Shown here piece by piece: positions 12,411 through 31,473 of a stretch of DNA of 64,000 nucleotides (positions within the stretch are counted from its first letter, which is position 1; every line of letters begins with the position of its first letter). Under the pieces are notes generated by a model. That model was given only the letters and a program-made list of their open reading frames with translations. It was not told where the DNA came from and did not search any database. Source of the DNA: Nematostella vectensis (Eukaryota > Cnidaria > Anthozoa > Actiniaria > Edwardsiidae); the NCBI RefSeq assembly GCF_932526225.1, contig NC_064040.1:1116001-1180000 (forward strand). The letters are read 5' to 3'. A program made the position numbers and the translations under genes.

Positions 12411-13474
12411 TTGTGACTTAAGAATAAAGTCAACTAGAGGAGATCTACTAACATTCATTCACGCCAAGATTTATCTGGTTTTAGCTAGTAAATTTAAGCA
12501 AGTAACAGTTCACATTAAAAAGCGAACAGAACCACAAGAAAGCGACCAAAAAAAAAAACAAAAAAAACAATGCAAGGTGAGTTTCGGACGACTATTTGTA
12601 TTGTCTATTGAGGATATGACAGTTATTAGGCTTTTTGTTGTCCTTTTTGTATGCTTTGAGAATGCGATTACTTAACTTAGTAATCAAATTATTTGAGCAT
12701 AACAAGTTTTGTTTTGACATTCTTCGTTTTATCTATATTCTTGATTGTGTTGAATAAAATACAATACAACAAAAACTGGAATTCGTCTTTAATAAGACTT
12801 CTTCAGGGCAGATTGATTGTGTTGAGATATTTCATAAAGGCTAACCAATATCGTGTTGCATTTGTCAAATACTGCTAAAGAAGACCGTTCTTGTCTTTAT
12901 ATCCTGTGCTCTTAGTCCTAAGAAGATACATATCCTTAGAAGATACAGCAGCTTTTTCAACTTTTCCTTACCGAGGATAAAAAAAACCTATTTTCAATAT
13001 GTATTGTTGTTATTGTCTGCATCTTGCATCTCATGTGTTTATTTTTTTTCAAATAGTTGTGGAAAATTAGTTAGATTATAAATGGCTTGATAAAAAGATT
13101 GTTTTAAAAGAAATAATAAATAATTGTTTTCACTCTTTTATGAACCAGGAACTACCTGAGGGCCAAGATGAATGCTAAAGACTGGAAGACATGAGAATTA
13201 AAAATCATGTCTTGAAGAGAATAGTAGGATGTTCTTATTCACTAGCCATTTGATACCCCCACACCCATGGTCCCAGGGGAGGGTGGGGGATTAAACTTTA
13301 ATAAAAGCCTGTTTCCAAGTTAAGAGTCAAAAACAGTCAATACCACCACCCCTATTGACATATTCTTGTTAAAAAGTAGTCTAAAACCCCACATTAACCC
13401 CTGACTTCTGCGGGACCATAAGGGAGGGGGCGCAAATGACTAGTTCATTACTATGTGATTCAGCAGTACACACT
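12411..13474. other. AT-rich intergenic DNA
   Basis: Low-complexity AT-rich DNA with poly-A at about 12548-12570. No exon seen. It may be the interior of a repeat element spanning 12168 to about 15080. Confidence 0.4.
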
Positions 13475-14830
13475 CATAGGTTTTTTTAGAACAAGATACT
13501 TATATAATATAAAACTAAAAACAAACTTTTGCTTTTTAAATAATAAATCTGTAAAGAAAACAGTTTTCCATCAACCTAAAGATAATGGGAAAGGGGATAT
13601 TTTAGAAAAATACTGAATATAATTATCACATTATTGTTATTATATTTTCTTTTCAAACATTTAAGGAAGAGTCATATTTCTTCCTTTTTCTTCTCCGTGT
13701 TGACTATTTTTATGCAATTGATGCTCTTTGCTATTTCCCCTCTACACCAAAAATAAATTAATGAACAGATTTGATTTTTAAATTAGAAATTTTCATTTAT
13801 TACTTTCACTGATATTTTCTTTTTAGGATTTTCTTTCCAAGTCTCTTGCCCATTACATTTATTTTAGATGTTTAGATTTATTTCATTGGAATAGTTAGAT
13901 CCAGGGTTTCTCAAAACACCAAAATAAAATGCATTACTGGATGTATATTTGTAGATATTAATTCCCATGGGGACAGAAAATCACCGCTTAAAATGGTACA
14001 TTAAATCTTCAGCATTTCATCTTATCTAAAATTGTGTCTGACACTATATTCCATCTTTGAAATTCTGTTTTATCCATTGTTCTTCGCAAGAACAAAGCTT
14101 GTCAGAATGTAGCTTTACAAATGTACATTAATGGAACTTTTATTGAGGGGAAGGGTTTTTTAGGGCAAGATACTTAAACTTTATAACACTAGCAACAACC
14201 TTGTTCTTTTTCAATAATAGAATTCTGTTCACATAGCTTGGATAGCAAAGACATGGCCTCTTTAGAGGCCTGTGGTGGTGAAAGGGTTAAGTTAATGGGA
14301 AAGGGGAAATGTCAAGAACTGCTCAATCAAATTATTTTCATTACTGTTATATTTTTTTCACCAAACCTTTCAAGTTGAGTCAACTCACATTATATCTCCT
14401 CTCCCGTCGATTATTTTTTAGTCAATTGATATTCTTTGGTTCCTCTCTATTCCAAACATAGATCAATGAAAGGGTTAGGTTTGAAATTAGAAGTTAGCAT
14501 TTTCAATCTGTTTTTTCTTCATTGCATTCATTTGGGAGTAGGCCACCAACAACAAGGCCACTATATGGTAAAGTGGGGTGCACCAATATGTAATGCATGA
14601 AAGGAGATATATTTTTGGATTTTAATTTCCAGAAATTTTTCTGAATATTCGGTCCACTAAATCAATACATAAAAATCACAGTATGGCATCTAAACAGTCT
14701 AAATATATTATTTTGAATCTTTGGAATGCTGTTACATCCATGACATTTTCTGCACAAGGGCAAAGATTGTGGGAGTATTGTTTTGATTAAAAAAAAGATA
14801 TTCATAATGGAACTTCTATGATGGGACATA
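13475..14830. repeat. Old tandem duplication, unit ~680 bp, 2 copies
   Basis: About 13475-14155 is followed directly by a diverged copy at about 14155-14830. Matching landmarks, in order: the GCAAGATACTTA / ACAAGATACTTA region (13491, 14164), AATGGGAAAGGGG (13585, 14294), the T-rich stretch before the GTCAATTGATATTC-type word (about 13717, 14431), and ATGGAACTTTTAT / ATGGAACTTCTAT (about 14131, 14805). Many substitutions and indels indicate age. No coding capacity. Confidence 0.7.
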
Positions 14831-15035
14831 AGAATTTACCATTAGACTCTTGACAACTTTGACAGCCATATCCACACCAGGAGTTGTGTTTGTTAACTTT
14901 GATGTACTGCATAATTTAAATTATTGAATAAGGCCTGTATCCATTTGGTTGGTACAATAAATAAATCTCAGTAGAGAGCAGGAACCTAGATCCCCCAATA
15001 ATACCTTTGATCAGTCAACACAAAAGGTGTTTATG

Positions 15036-15082
15036 CTGGCTCCGCTTTTAGACAGTGCCTAAATCTATATATTAATAATCTT
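15036..15082. mobile_element. Right end of the AGCGGAGC repeat family
   Basis: GGCTCCGCTTTTAGACAGTG, then CCTAAATCTATATATTA, closely matches the right end of the element at about 60877-60916 (GCTCCGCTTTTTAGGCAATG, CCTAAATCTTTATATTA). GGCTCCGCT is the inverse of the left-end AGCGGAGCC at 12168, so 12168-15050 could be one long, degenerated element. Confidence 0.55.
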
Positions 15083-15276
15083 CTGTTCCCTGGGATAAAA
15101 CACATAATTCAATGAAATATATTAAATCTATTTCACGGCATCCATTTCAAAAATTTGTTTCGTCAAAAGCGGAAGTCAATAGTGACCGGTCACGCAATCC
15201 GCTCTTTTATGAAAGATCCCCTGAAGCGGAAAGCATAACATTACGCGTGAACTAAAAATAGCTAAGGTTGAAAGAC

Positions 15277-15283
15277 TATAAAG
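15277..15283 (+). promoter_or_regulatory. Possible TATA box of the RNF217-like gene
   Basis: TATAAAG in a GC-richer setting, 142 bases before the start codon. Transcription start is not known, so this is tentative. Confidence 0.3.
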
Positions 15284-15424
15284 CCCGCGCATAAAACACA
15301 ACGTGTGCAGTTAGCGTCAGCACAGAGGCGAGAAACAAGTGCAGTGATAGGCTCTGGACGCTTGTGAGACAGCCTATAAAGCTCACTGACATAACAGACA
15401 TATTTTTTCCCTTGTTCAAGAATT

Positions 15425-18400
15425 ATGAGCTCCACTTATGACCCATGCTATGTTTGTCTCACGTTCGTTGCATTGTCGGAATCAGTATTAAGCGAGTGTT
15501 GTGGGGGTAAAACATGCAAGGAGTGTCTTCGCTATCATATAGAGGAAAAGGTTACTCAGGGCATCGTGCAGATAATATGCCCATTTGAGAACTGCGATGG
15601 AGTTCTTTCTGAAACTGTTATCAAGGAAATTTCAGATGAAGAGATTTGGAAAAAGTACGTAAAGTTTAAAGTGGATCGCGATCCAAATTCGAGCGTTAAG
15701 ACTTGCCCTAATTGCGCGATGGTTTTCAGAAAACAGCCTTTAAAGGAACAAGATCAGCAAAACGTGTGCGCAACAAAATCCAAGAAAAAAGAGAAAAAGG
15801 AACAAATTTCCAAAGATTGTAAAATAGTTTGTGAAGAATGTAAATTCGTGTGGTGCTTTGACTGTCATGCCCCGTGGCATTATGGGATATCCTGTGAGAA
15901 GTTCTGCAAAGGAGACACCTCGTTGAGAATCTGGGCGAGAAATCGCGGGGCTCTCACACGGAACGCGACACAATGCCCGAAATGCCGGGTGTACATCCAG
16001 AGGATATCGGGGTGCGATAGCATGGCCTGTTCTAGGTAAGAGAATTTAGAGGATATCGGGGTGCGATAGCATGGCCTGTTCTAGGTAAAAGAATTTAGAG
16101 GATATCGGGGTGCGATAGCATGGCCTGTTCTAGGTACGAGAATTTAGAGGATATCGGGGTGCGATAGCATGGCCTGTTCTAGGTAAGAGAATTTAGAGGA
16201 TATCGGGGTGCGATAGCATGGCCTGTTCTAGGTAAGAGAATTTAGAGGATATCGGGGTGCGATAGCATGGCCTGTTCTAGGTAAGAGAATTTAGAGGATA
16301 TCGGGGTGCGATAGCATGGCCTGTTCTAGGTAAGAGAATTTAGAGGATATCGGGGTGCGATAGCATGGCCTGTTCTAGGTAAGAGAATTTAGAGGATATC
16401 GGGGTGCGATAGCATGGCCTGTTCTAGGTAAGAGAATTTAGAGGATATCGGGGTGCGATAGCATGGTCTGTTCTAGGTAAGAGAATTTAGAGGATATCGG
16501 GGTGCGATAGCATGGCCTGTTCTAGGTAAGAGAATTTAGAGGATATCGGGGTGCGATAGCATGGCCTGTTCTAGGTAAGAGAATTTAGAAGATATCGGGG
16601 TGCAATAGCATGGCCTGTTCTAGGTAAGAGAATTTAGAGGATATCGGGGTGCGATAGCATGGCCTGTTCTAGGTGAGAGAATTTAGAAGATATCGGGGTG
16701 CGATAGCATGGCCTGTTCTAGGTAAGAGAATTTAGAGGATATCGGGGTGCGATAGCATGGCCTGTTCTAGGTAAGAGAATTTAGAGGATATCGGGGTGCG
16801 ATAGCATGGCCGGTTCTGGGTAAGAAAATTTAGAAGATATCGGGGTGCGATAGCATGGCCTGTTCTAGGTAAGAGAATTTAGAGGATATCGGGGTGCGAT
16901 AGCATGGCCTGTTCTAGGTAAGAGAATTTAGAGGATATCGGGGTGCGATAGCATGGCCTGTTCTAGGTAAGAGAATTTAGAGGATATCGGGGTGCGATAG
17001 CATGGTCTGTTCTAGGTAAGAGAATTTAGAGGATATCGGGGTGCGATAGCATGGCCTGTTCTAGGTAAGAGAATTTAGTGGATATCGGGGTGCGATAGCA
17101 TGGCCTGTTCTAGGTAAGAGAATTTAGAAGTATGGGGTGCGATAGCATGGCCTGTTCTAGGTAAGAGAATTTAGAGGATATCGGGGTGCGATAGCATGGC
17201 CTGTTCTAGGTAAGAGAATTTAGAGGATATCGGGGTGCGATAGCATGGCCTGTTCTAGGTAAGAGAATTTAGAAGATATCGGGGTGCAATAGCATGGCCT
17301 GTTCTAGGTAAGAGAATTTAGAGGATATCGGGGTGCGATAGCATGGCCTGTTCTAGGTGAGAGAATTTAGAAGATATCGGGGTGCGATAGCATGGCCTGT
17401 TCTAGGTAAGAGAATTTAAAGGATATCGGGGTGCGATAGCATGGCCTGTTCTAGGTAAGAGAATTTAGAGGATATCGGGGTGCGATAGCATGGCCGGTTC
17501 TGGGTAAGAAAATTTAGAAGATATCGGGGTGCGATAGCATGGCCTGTTCTAGGTAAGAGAATTTAGAGGATATCGGGGTGCGATAGCATGGTCTGTTCTA
17601 GGTACGAGAATTTAGAGGATATCGGGGTGCGATAGCATGGCCTGTTCTAGGTAAGAGAATTTAGAGGATATCGGGGTGCGATAGCATGGTCTGTTCTAGG
17701 TAAGAGAATTTAGAGGATATCGGGGTGCGATAGCATGGCCTGTTCTAGGTAAGAGAATTTAGTGGATATCGGGGTGCGATAGCATGGCCTGTTCTAGGTA
17801 AGAGAATTTAGAGGATATCGGGGTGCGATAGCATGGCCTGTTCTAGGTAAGAGAATTTAGAGGATATCGGGGTGCGATAGCATGGCCTGTTCTAGGTAAG
17901 AGAATTTAGAGGATATCGGGGTGCGATAGCATGGTCTGTTCTAGGTAAGAGAATTTAGAGGATATCGGGGTGCGATAGCATGGCCTGTTCTAGGTAAGAG
18001 AATTTAGAGGATATCGGGGTGCGATAGCATGGCCTGTTCTAGGTAAGAGAATTTAGAGGATATCGGGGTGCGATAGCATGGCCTGTTCTAGGTAAGAGAA
18101 TTTAGAGGATATCGGGGTGCGATAGCATGGCCTGTTCTAGGTAAGAGAATTTAGAAGTATGGGGTGCGATAGCATGGCCTGTTCTAGGTAAGAGAATTTA
18201 GAGGATATTGGGGTGCGATAGCATGGCCTGTTCTAGGTAAGAGAATTTAGAGGATATCGGGGTGCGATAGCATGGCCTGTTCTGGGTAAGAAAATTTAGA
18301 AGATATCGGGATGCGATAGCATGACCTGTTCTAGGTAAGAGAATTTAGATTATATCGGGGTGCGATAGCATGGCCTGTTCTAGGTCAGAGAATTTAGAGG

Positions 18401-19454
18401 ATATCGGGGTACGATAGCATGGCCTGTTCTAGGTAAAAGAATTTAGAGGATATCGGGGTGCAATAGCATGGCCTGTTCTAGGTAAGAGAATTTAGAGGAT
18501 ATCGGGGTGCGATAGCATGGCCTGTTCTTGGTAAGAGAATTTAGAGGATATCGGGGTGCGATAGCATGGTCTGTTCTAGGTAAGAGAATTTAGAGGATAT
18601 CGGGGTGCGATAGCATGGCCTGTTCTAGGTAAGAGAATTTAGAGGATATCGAGGTGCGATAGCATGGCCTGTTCTAGGTAAGAGAATTTAGAGGATATCG
18701 GGGTGCGATAGCATGGCCTGTTCTAGGTAAGAGAATTTAGTGGATATCGGGGTGCGATAGCATGGCCTGTTCTAGGTAAGAGAATTTAGAGGATATCGGG
18801 GTGCGATAGCATGGCCTGTTCTTGGTAAGAGAATAGGACGAGCCCTGTCCCTTGTCTCTCTACAGTTAGCAACACATATTTTTGCCTCTCCATAGAGTTA
18901 TTTTGTCCAACTGCAAGTGCAGTCTCTACGAACTGAAGAACCGCCTAACCACCCTGTAAGCGCGGCCCTAGGGGGGAGGGGTGCGGGAGTACTTTTTTTT
19001 GCTAGTTTCTACGGTCGATAACACAGTAATTGTGATCATTTTTTCCCAGTTTTTGAAGGTTTCAGCTTATGTTAATCAGTATTATGAGTATGTTCTTATT
19101 TTTGTTTCTTGAGTATAAATGCTCCTTCGCTAATACTATCTAATACATATTTTCTGTCGCAGATGTCAGACTCAGTTCTGTTACAGATGCGGAAGGCATT
19201 TCCGTGGTAACCGTTTCCTTGGCGACCACCATGACGCACTAAGCGTATTTGGTTGCAAATACAAGTATAAGCCTGACAACCCGACTCAGAGAAAGGCTGC
19301 GAGAGGGGCCCTTCTCAGCGCTAAGGTCTTGGCGCTGCCCTTTGTAGCTGGCGCCGCGGCGGGGGCTGGTTGCGTAGTACTGGGTCTAGGGATCTTTATA
19401 GTCCCTGCCTATGTCTCTTACAAGGTTATAAAGAAAAGGAAAAACGCTAAATAA
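15425..19454 (+). CDS. RNF217-like RBR E3 ubiquitin ligase
   Basis: Exons 15425-16035 and 19163-19454 join in phase 2 (donor GTAAGAG, acceptor TGTCGCAG) to give 300 residues. RING1 starts at Cys8 (CYVC, then CCGGKTCKEC and CPFENC). The IBR domain contains CPNC, CEECKFVWCFDCHAPWH and SCEKF. RING2 runs from CPKCRVYIQRISGC; the catalytic cysteine by RBR family rules is the Cys of SGC (residue 197), followed by CQTQFCYRCGRHF. A GDHH-x5-VFGCKYKY segment and a C-terminal hydrophobic anchor with a basic tail (KKRKNAK) match RNF217 rather than RNF144. It would transfer ubiquitin through a thioester at a membrane. The intron is almost filled by a tandem array built from the end of exon 1, and reading past the first donor meets TAA at once. 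Confidence 0.93.
16001..18834 (+). repeat. 49-bp exon-edge array, ~58 copies of RNF217 exon-1 end plus donor
   Basis: The unit is the last 35 nt of exon 1 (AGGATATCGGGGTGCGATAG, then CATGGCCTGTTCTAG) plus 14 nt of intron (GTAAGAGAATTTAG). Copy 1 is the real exon end (16001-16035); copies follow at 49-bp spacing to 18834. Two bases (AG) of boundary homology make the intronic share 12-14 nt. Almost every copy keeps the donor GT; variants include GTACGAG, GTGAGAG and GTCAGAG. Recurrent variant units (GGTTCTGGGTAAGAAAATTT at about 16811, 17493 and similar at 18283; a short unit near 17128 and 18154) show later block duplication. The exonic part encodes the catalytic-cysteine segment. Confidence 0.97.
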
Positions 19455-19580
19455 TTAGAGTTTGATTCCTTAAAAAGTTGCAATGTTTCCTCCCATTGTG
19501 TCCATTTCCTCCAGTAAGTTAAATGTGCTTGTTCTTCTTCAAGTTTGTTTGATATTATAAAAACGACTGTACTGTATTTT

Positions 19581-19590
19581 AATAAATAAA
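19581..19590 (+). terminator. Polyadenylation signal of the RNF217-like gene
   Basis: Overlapping AATAAATAAA, about 127 bases after the stop codon. Confidence 0.55.
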
Positions 19591-20218
19591 GATAATCAAT
19601 TGGTTGGCTGTTTGCCAAATTTGGTTTCTATTTTATTGTCCCAAACTGAACCGCGTCCAATACAGCGTCCTATAAACCTATTAATGAAATGGCAATATTT
19701 TGCGAGCACGAACGCCTGCATTGAAGGCTATGAGCTCGCTAGAGGATCGAAATCGAGTAAAACCAAGGTAAATACAGCCAGTTGAGGTAAGAATGCGTGT
19801 TTATTCAAAATAAACAATAGCCTGCTAGCCGGCTCTCCAGTCGGTTTATTCGGAAATTACTATTTTCGTAATAAAACAAGTAATTTCCGGCTAAACACAT
19901 TGGAGATCCTGCTACCAGGCTACCCTAGCAACACTAGAAATCACTTTGGACTTAAATTGTCCTATAGCCCGTGGACTCTCCTGCCCTTCCCTCGAAGCTT
20001 GAAATTGGGCTTCCTGTGTTTGCTCTCCAAATACGGTCATGTTTAGCTTATATGGAGCAGAAATTGGCGGGAACATCAAGTCTTACTCAACAATCAAACA
20101 TGGCGGTTGAAGTAAAACGAAACTGAGCCTCAACGACTCTAAATAGCGTGGTTACTGGTCCAATTTAGCGATATTACACACTGGAAACCTCCTTACAACT
20201 AATCCTTAAGCTTAAAAC
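19591..20218. other. Intergenic DNA upstream of the VRK kinase
   Basis: A small palindromic element lies at about 19820-19922: GCCTGCTAGCCGGCTCTCC near the left and the related inverse GGAGATCCTGCTACCAGGC at the right, with GGAAATTACT / AGTAATTTCC inside. The rest should contain the VRK promoter and 5' UTR; no clear core-promoter motif was seen. Confidence 0.5.
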
Positions 20219-28572
<8,354 letters not shown>

Positions 28573-28597
28573 CTCAAGAAGAGAAGAGTCATTTAAC

Positions 28598-28731
28598 CGG
28601 GCAACCTGTGTTATCTAAAAAGGGGAGGGGTCAGAAGGGAGAAAATATAACTGGGCTACCTGTGTTATCTAAAAATGGGAGGAGTCAGAAGGGAGAAAAT
28701 ATAACCAAGCTACCTGTTTCATCTAAAACTT
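28598..28731 (+). repeat. ~60-bp repeat in the VRK 3' UTR, 2-3 copies
   Basis: GTGTTATCTAAAAA, GGGAGGRGTCAGAAGGGAGA and AAATATAAC recur directly after the VRK stop codon, with a partial third copy. No similarity to the last exon was seen. Confidence 0.8.
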
Positions 28732-28944
28732 TAGACATATTGAGCTTTCGAACAACATAGTGGATAAATAGCCATATTTTTTTTTTTACTATCACAAGAT
28801 GGTATGGAAAAAGCACCCCATTAGCCCTGCCTAGGAAGAATGCTGTTCCAATGAGTTTGTAAATACCGTGTGTATTTTTAAAATAAGCTAAACCAAGGCA
28901 TGTTTCATTTTCTGTGTGTTATCAGGACATCAATTATTGTTCGG

Positions 28945-28956
28945 AATAAAAATAAA
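28945..28956 (+). terminator. Polyadenylation signal of the VRK gene
   Basis: Two adjacent AATAAA hexamers, about 370 bases after the stop codon, followed by a T-rich tract. Confidence 0.6.
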
Positions 28957-29808
28957 CTTTTTTAAACTTTAGGGATCTTACACAAAGTTCAGCAACACTA
29001 CAGTTCTTCTAGTCTTGGAAATCTATTTTTGGACAAATACTAAATTACCCTAATTCCCATCCGCTAATTCCTTAACAGAAAGCTCCAAGAACTTGCTAAA
29101 ACTAAATTTGGGTTGTATCTTATAAATGACATGTAATAGCAGCAAAAGAGTTGATCTTATATGTCTGCATAAGAATTGCCATATACAATACAAAGCACTA
29201 GAGCGATATTGGGATCAAACATCTGAAAAATCAAAGAATTTCTGCATCTGGCTGGCAATCATCTACTTTGTAGTTTGCAGGAGTTCTCCCCTCTATGTAA
29301 TTGTGCTGTAGTTGTGCTATGTAGTAGGTGATTTGTGCTACCCCCACTCCTCTCTACTTTGCAGAGGGCCCACCCCCTACTTTGTAGTTTGCAGATAGTG
29401 CGCAGTGCTATCCCCTACCCACATCAAGGGTAGCTCATATTGCTAAACCTAGTCAAGCTAGAATAGAATTTCATTTCTCGTGAGTTTGAGTTTATTTGAT
29501 CAGCAATTATTGTATTACAAAGCTATATACCATGGAAACTTGGAAATTTAGTGATTAAATTTCCCCTTAACCAAGATGATTAGTAAAAGTAATCTAATTT
29601 ACCTTTAAATATCAGAATGTTTTTAAGGATTTTTAGTAATTAGTTAATTAAGGTCATATTACTTTCACATTTTTGTACAGATATATAAAATTATTTGGTA
29701 TTAACTGAACAAATTGCACAATTGTTCAATTACCTTGTGAAAGAAAAAGGCCTTTTACAGCTAGGAAAGCAACACATCAATTAAGAACAGAGATTCTTCC
29801 TAACATAA
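28957..29808. other. Region between the converging VRK and IPPK 3' ends
   Basis: AT-rich DNA without exons. TTTATT at about 29490 would be a minus-strand AATAAA about 315 bases beyond the IPPK stop codon, a candidate polyadenylation signal. A local repeat with TACTTTGTAGTTTGCAG occurs twice (about 29265 and 29380). Confidence 0.45.
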
Positions 29809-31377
29809 TCAGCTTGATTCCTTAGAGTACTTTATGTAATTTGTGAAAGTATTCAGCATATCTTTGTTGTATTTCTCCACTCTGTCCACTTCTTTTGGGT
29901 CCAGATCCACAACACCAATAGCATAGACATGGCCTTCTTCACCAGACAAGCTTGGCACAAAGCATGTGTCATTGGATGGCTGGAGTCTTCTCTGAAATGT
30001 TATCATCACAGAGCAGTCCTTGGAAGTGTTTGCTATGGAGAACATGCAGACCAAAGACAACACATACAGCAGTGAGTCCTGATCACTCAGATCAAGATTA
30101 AGCAGAGTGTCTAGATCTGTAGTGACACTATTTCCCCCTGTGCAGCCTGCTTGAATGATGTTCTGCCATACTTTACTGTTGAAGTTCTTATCAAAGTCAA
30201 GTGCTTCTCTTAAGCTAGGGTTATCCTCAAAGTGCTGAATCAGCTTTTTGTACAGTGGGTACAGGCCCTGGATGTCTAGTACATCCATTTTTTGAAGAGC
30301 ATGAAGTCTTTGAAGCACACCGCCATGTCCAAAAGTCCTGGCATTACCTGGATGCTGAATCTTACTATTTTCCTGAAAAGGCTTTAAAACGTCATTTTGC
30401 TGTATAGAACCATTCTCCTGGCAAAGTTTTTCACTATTTTTTCCTACTAAACCACTGGAGCGAAAAACTTCAGGAGCTCCATAATTTGAATCATGAATTA
30501 AGATACCAATAACAGTTTTCAGAAATCTTTTGGTGATTGTACCAGTACAGCTGCATTCATGTGTGCCTTCAACTTCACTAGGGTTGTGGGTACCTTGTGC
30601 ACGGCTGAGGATTTGCTCAAGTTTCATCTCCGGGCAGCACAAATCATCCCCTGCACTGTCCAGTATCTCTTGCGAATAGACCATCTTCCCGTCCATAAAG
30701 ACCCTGAAGTTGTTTTGAGGACAAGAGACTAGACCCTCGAGAGCATAGTACACATGAGGTACATCACGGGAAAATAGGTTTACAGGGCAATACCTACTTC
30801 TGATTTTATGCTTACCCTCAGCTACTTTGGTGTATTGTAGCATGCAGTAGTAGCACACGGAGTATCTGAGGTGTTGGTCTGGGCTTATGTGGGGAGACGT
30901 TGGGAGAAATCCACATTTTGGTTTGATTTCTATAGAAAACGTGGGCTCTTTTCCATAATCGCTTGATTCGGGTAGAAAGCAAAGATCACGCATCAGTACC
31001 CCGTGCGTATAGCCAGTATCTACCGATTTATGAAGTCTAGCGCATGGTCTGTCGGCCCGGCAAATGGCATCTATATCAGCAAGAAATTGCTCGCTTAAAG
31101 CCACAACTTTACCTACACTGACGTAAAAGCCGTCCATAAGCGGCGAGAAAACACGTTTTGCGAACTCTAAACTGTTCGAAATCCTATCAAAACCTTGAAC
31201 TTTCTTCACGTCGCCGTTATTTGCTTTCTTCAGTCGAAGAACAACATTTTGTCCTCTGTACCCAACGACCATAGTGTCATTTCCTTCTCCACGATAAAAC
31301 CAAGAAGATCGGTCTTCTAACATTTGCTGAAATGCCGGAGATAACGCCAAACACTCGATTCCATCGTCCGCCGCCAT
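29809..31377 (-). CDS. Inositol-pentakisphosphate 2-kinase (IPK1)
   Basis: Single-exon gene, 522 residues from the chosen ATG at 31377. An in-frame ATG 26 codons upstream (31455) is possible but would leave 18 bp to the divergent CEBPZ start, and the extra residues look like 5' UTR; the MAADDG start sits at the usual distance from the first conserved motif. The enzyme phosphorylates inositol pentakisphosphate at the 2-position to make phytate (IP6). Visible motifs: the nucleotide loop YRGEGN (28-33) with VVLRLKK; SIEIKPKCGFLP, the family signature; CYYCMLQ and RYCPVNLFS; LYPLYKKLIQHFE; SKDCSVMITF and VVDLDPKEVD near the C-terminus, all in family order. Length agrees with animal IPPK (about 490). 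The absence of introns, beside a 33-exon neighbour, suggests a retrocopy or intron loss. Confidence 0.94.
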   Translation of the reverse strand: MAADDGIECLALSPAFQQMLEDRSSWFYRGEGNDTMVVGYRGQNVVLRLKKANNGDVKKVQGFDRISNSLEFAKRVFSPLMDGFYVSVGKVVALSEQFLADIDAICRADRPCARLHKSVDTGYTHGVLMRDLCFLPESSDYGKEPTFSIEIKPKCGFLPTSPHISPDQHLRYSVCYYCMLQYTKVAEGKHKIRSRYCPVNLFSRDVPHVYYALEGLVSCPQNNFRVFMDGKMVYSQEILDSAGDDLCCPEMKLEQILSRAQGTHNPSEVEGTHECSCTGTITKRFLKTVIGILIHDSNYGAPEVFRSSGLVGKNSEKLCQENGSIQQNDVLKPFQENSKIQHPGNARTFGHGGVLQRLHALQKMDVLDIQGLYPLYKKLIQHFEDNPSLREALDFDKNFNSKVWQNIIQAGCTGGNSVTTDLDTLLNLDLSDQDSLLYVLSLVCMFSIANTSKDCSVMITFQRRLQPSNDTCFVPSLSGEEGHVYAIGVVDLDPKEVDRVEKYNKDMLNTFTNYIKYSKESS

Positions 31378-31473
31378 CTTGTCACGACCTCGTTCGTGCC
31401 CAGGCCTTCTCGGAGGAACGAGGCGTAGACTGCACTCCTTGATCAGCGGTGTCACCCACGTGTAGTAGCCAAA
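31378..31473. promoter_or_regulatory. Short divergent IPPK/CEBPZ promoter
   Basis: Only 96 bp separate the two opposed start codons. The interval is GC-richer than its surroundings, has no TATA box, and contains CACGTG (31456-31461), an E-box. Core elements may extend into both 5' coding parts. This arrangement is typical of housekeeping gene pairs. Confidence 0.6.

Noticed and set aside
16001..18834. Possible CRISPR-like array or tandem coding exons
   Set aside because: Units are contiguous with no unique spacers, each carries a stop after the donor in the gene's frame, and the context is an animal intron.
31378..31455. IPPK start at the upstream ATG (31455)
   Set aside because: It would add 26 Arg/Pro-rich residues not expected before the first kinase motif and leave only 18 bp to the CEBPZ start. 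The downstream ATG is preferred, though not proven.
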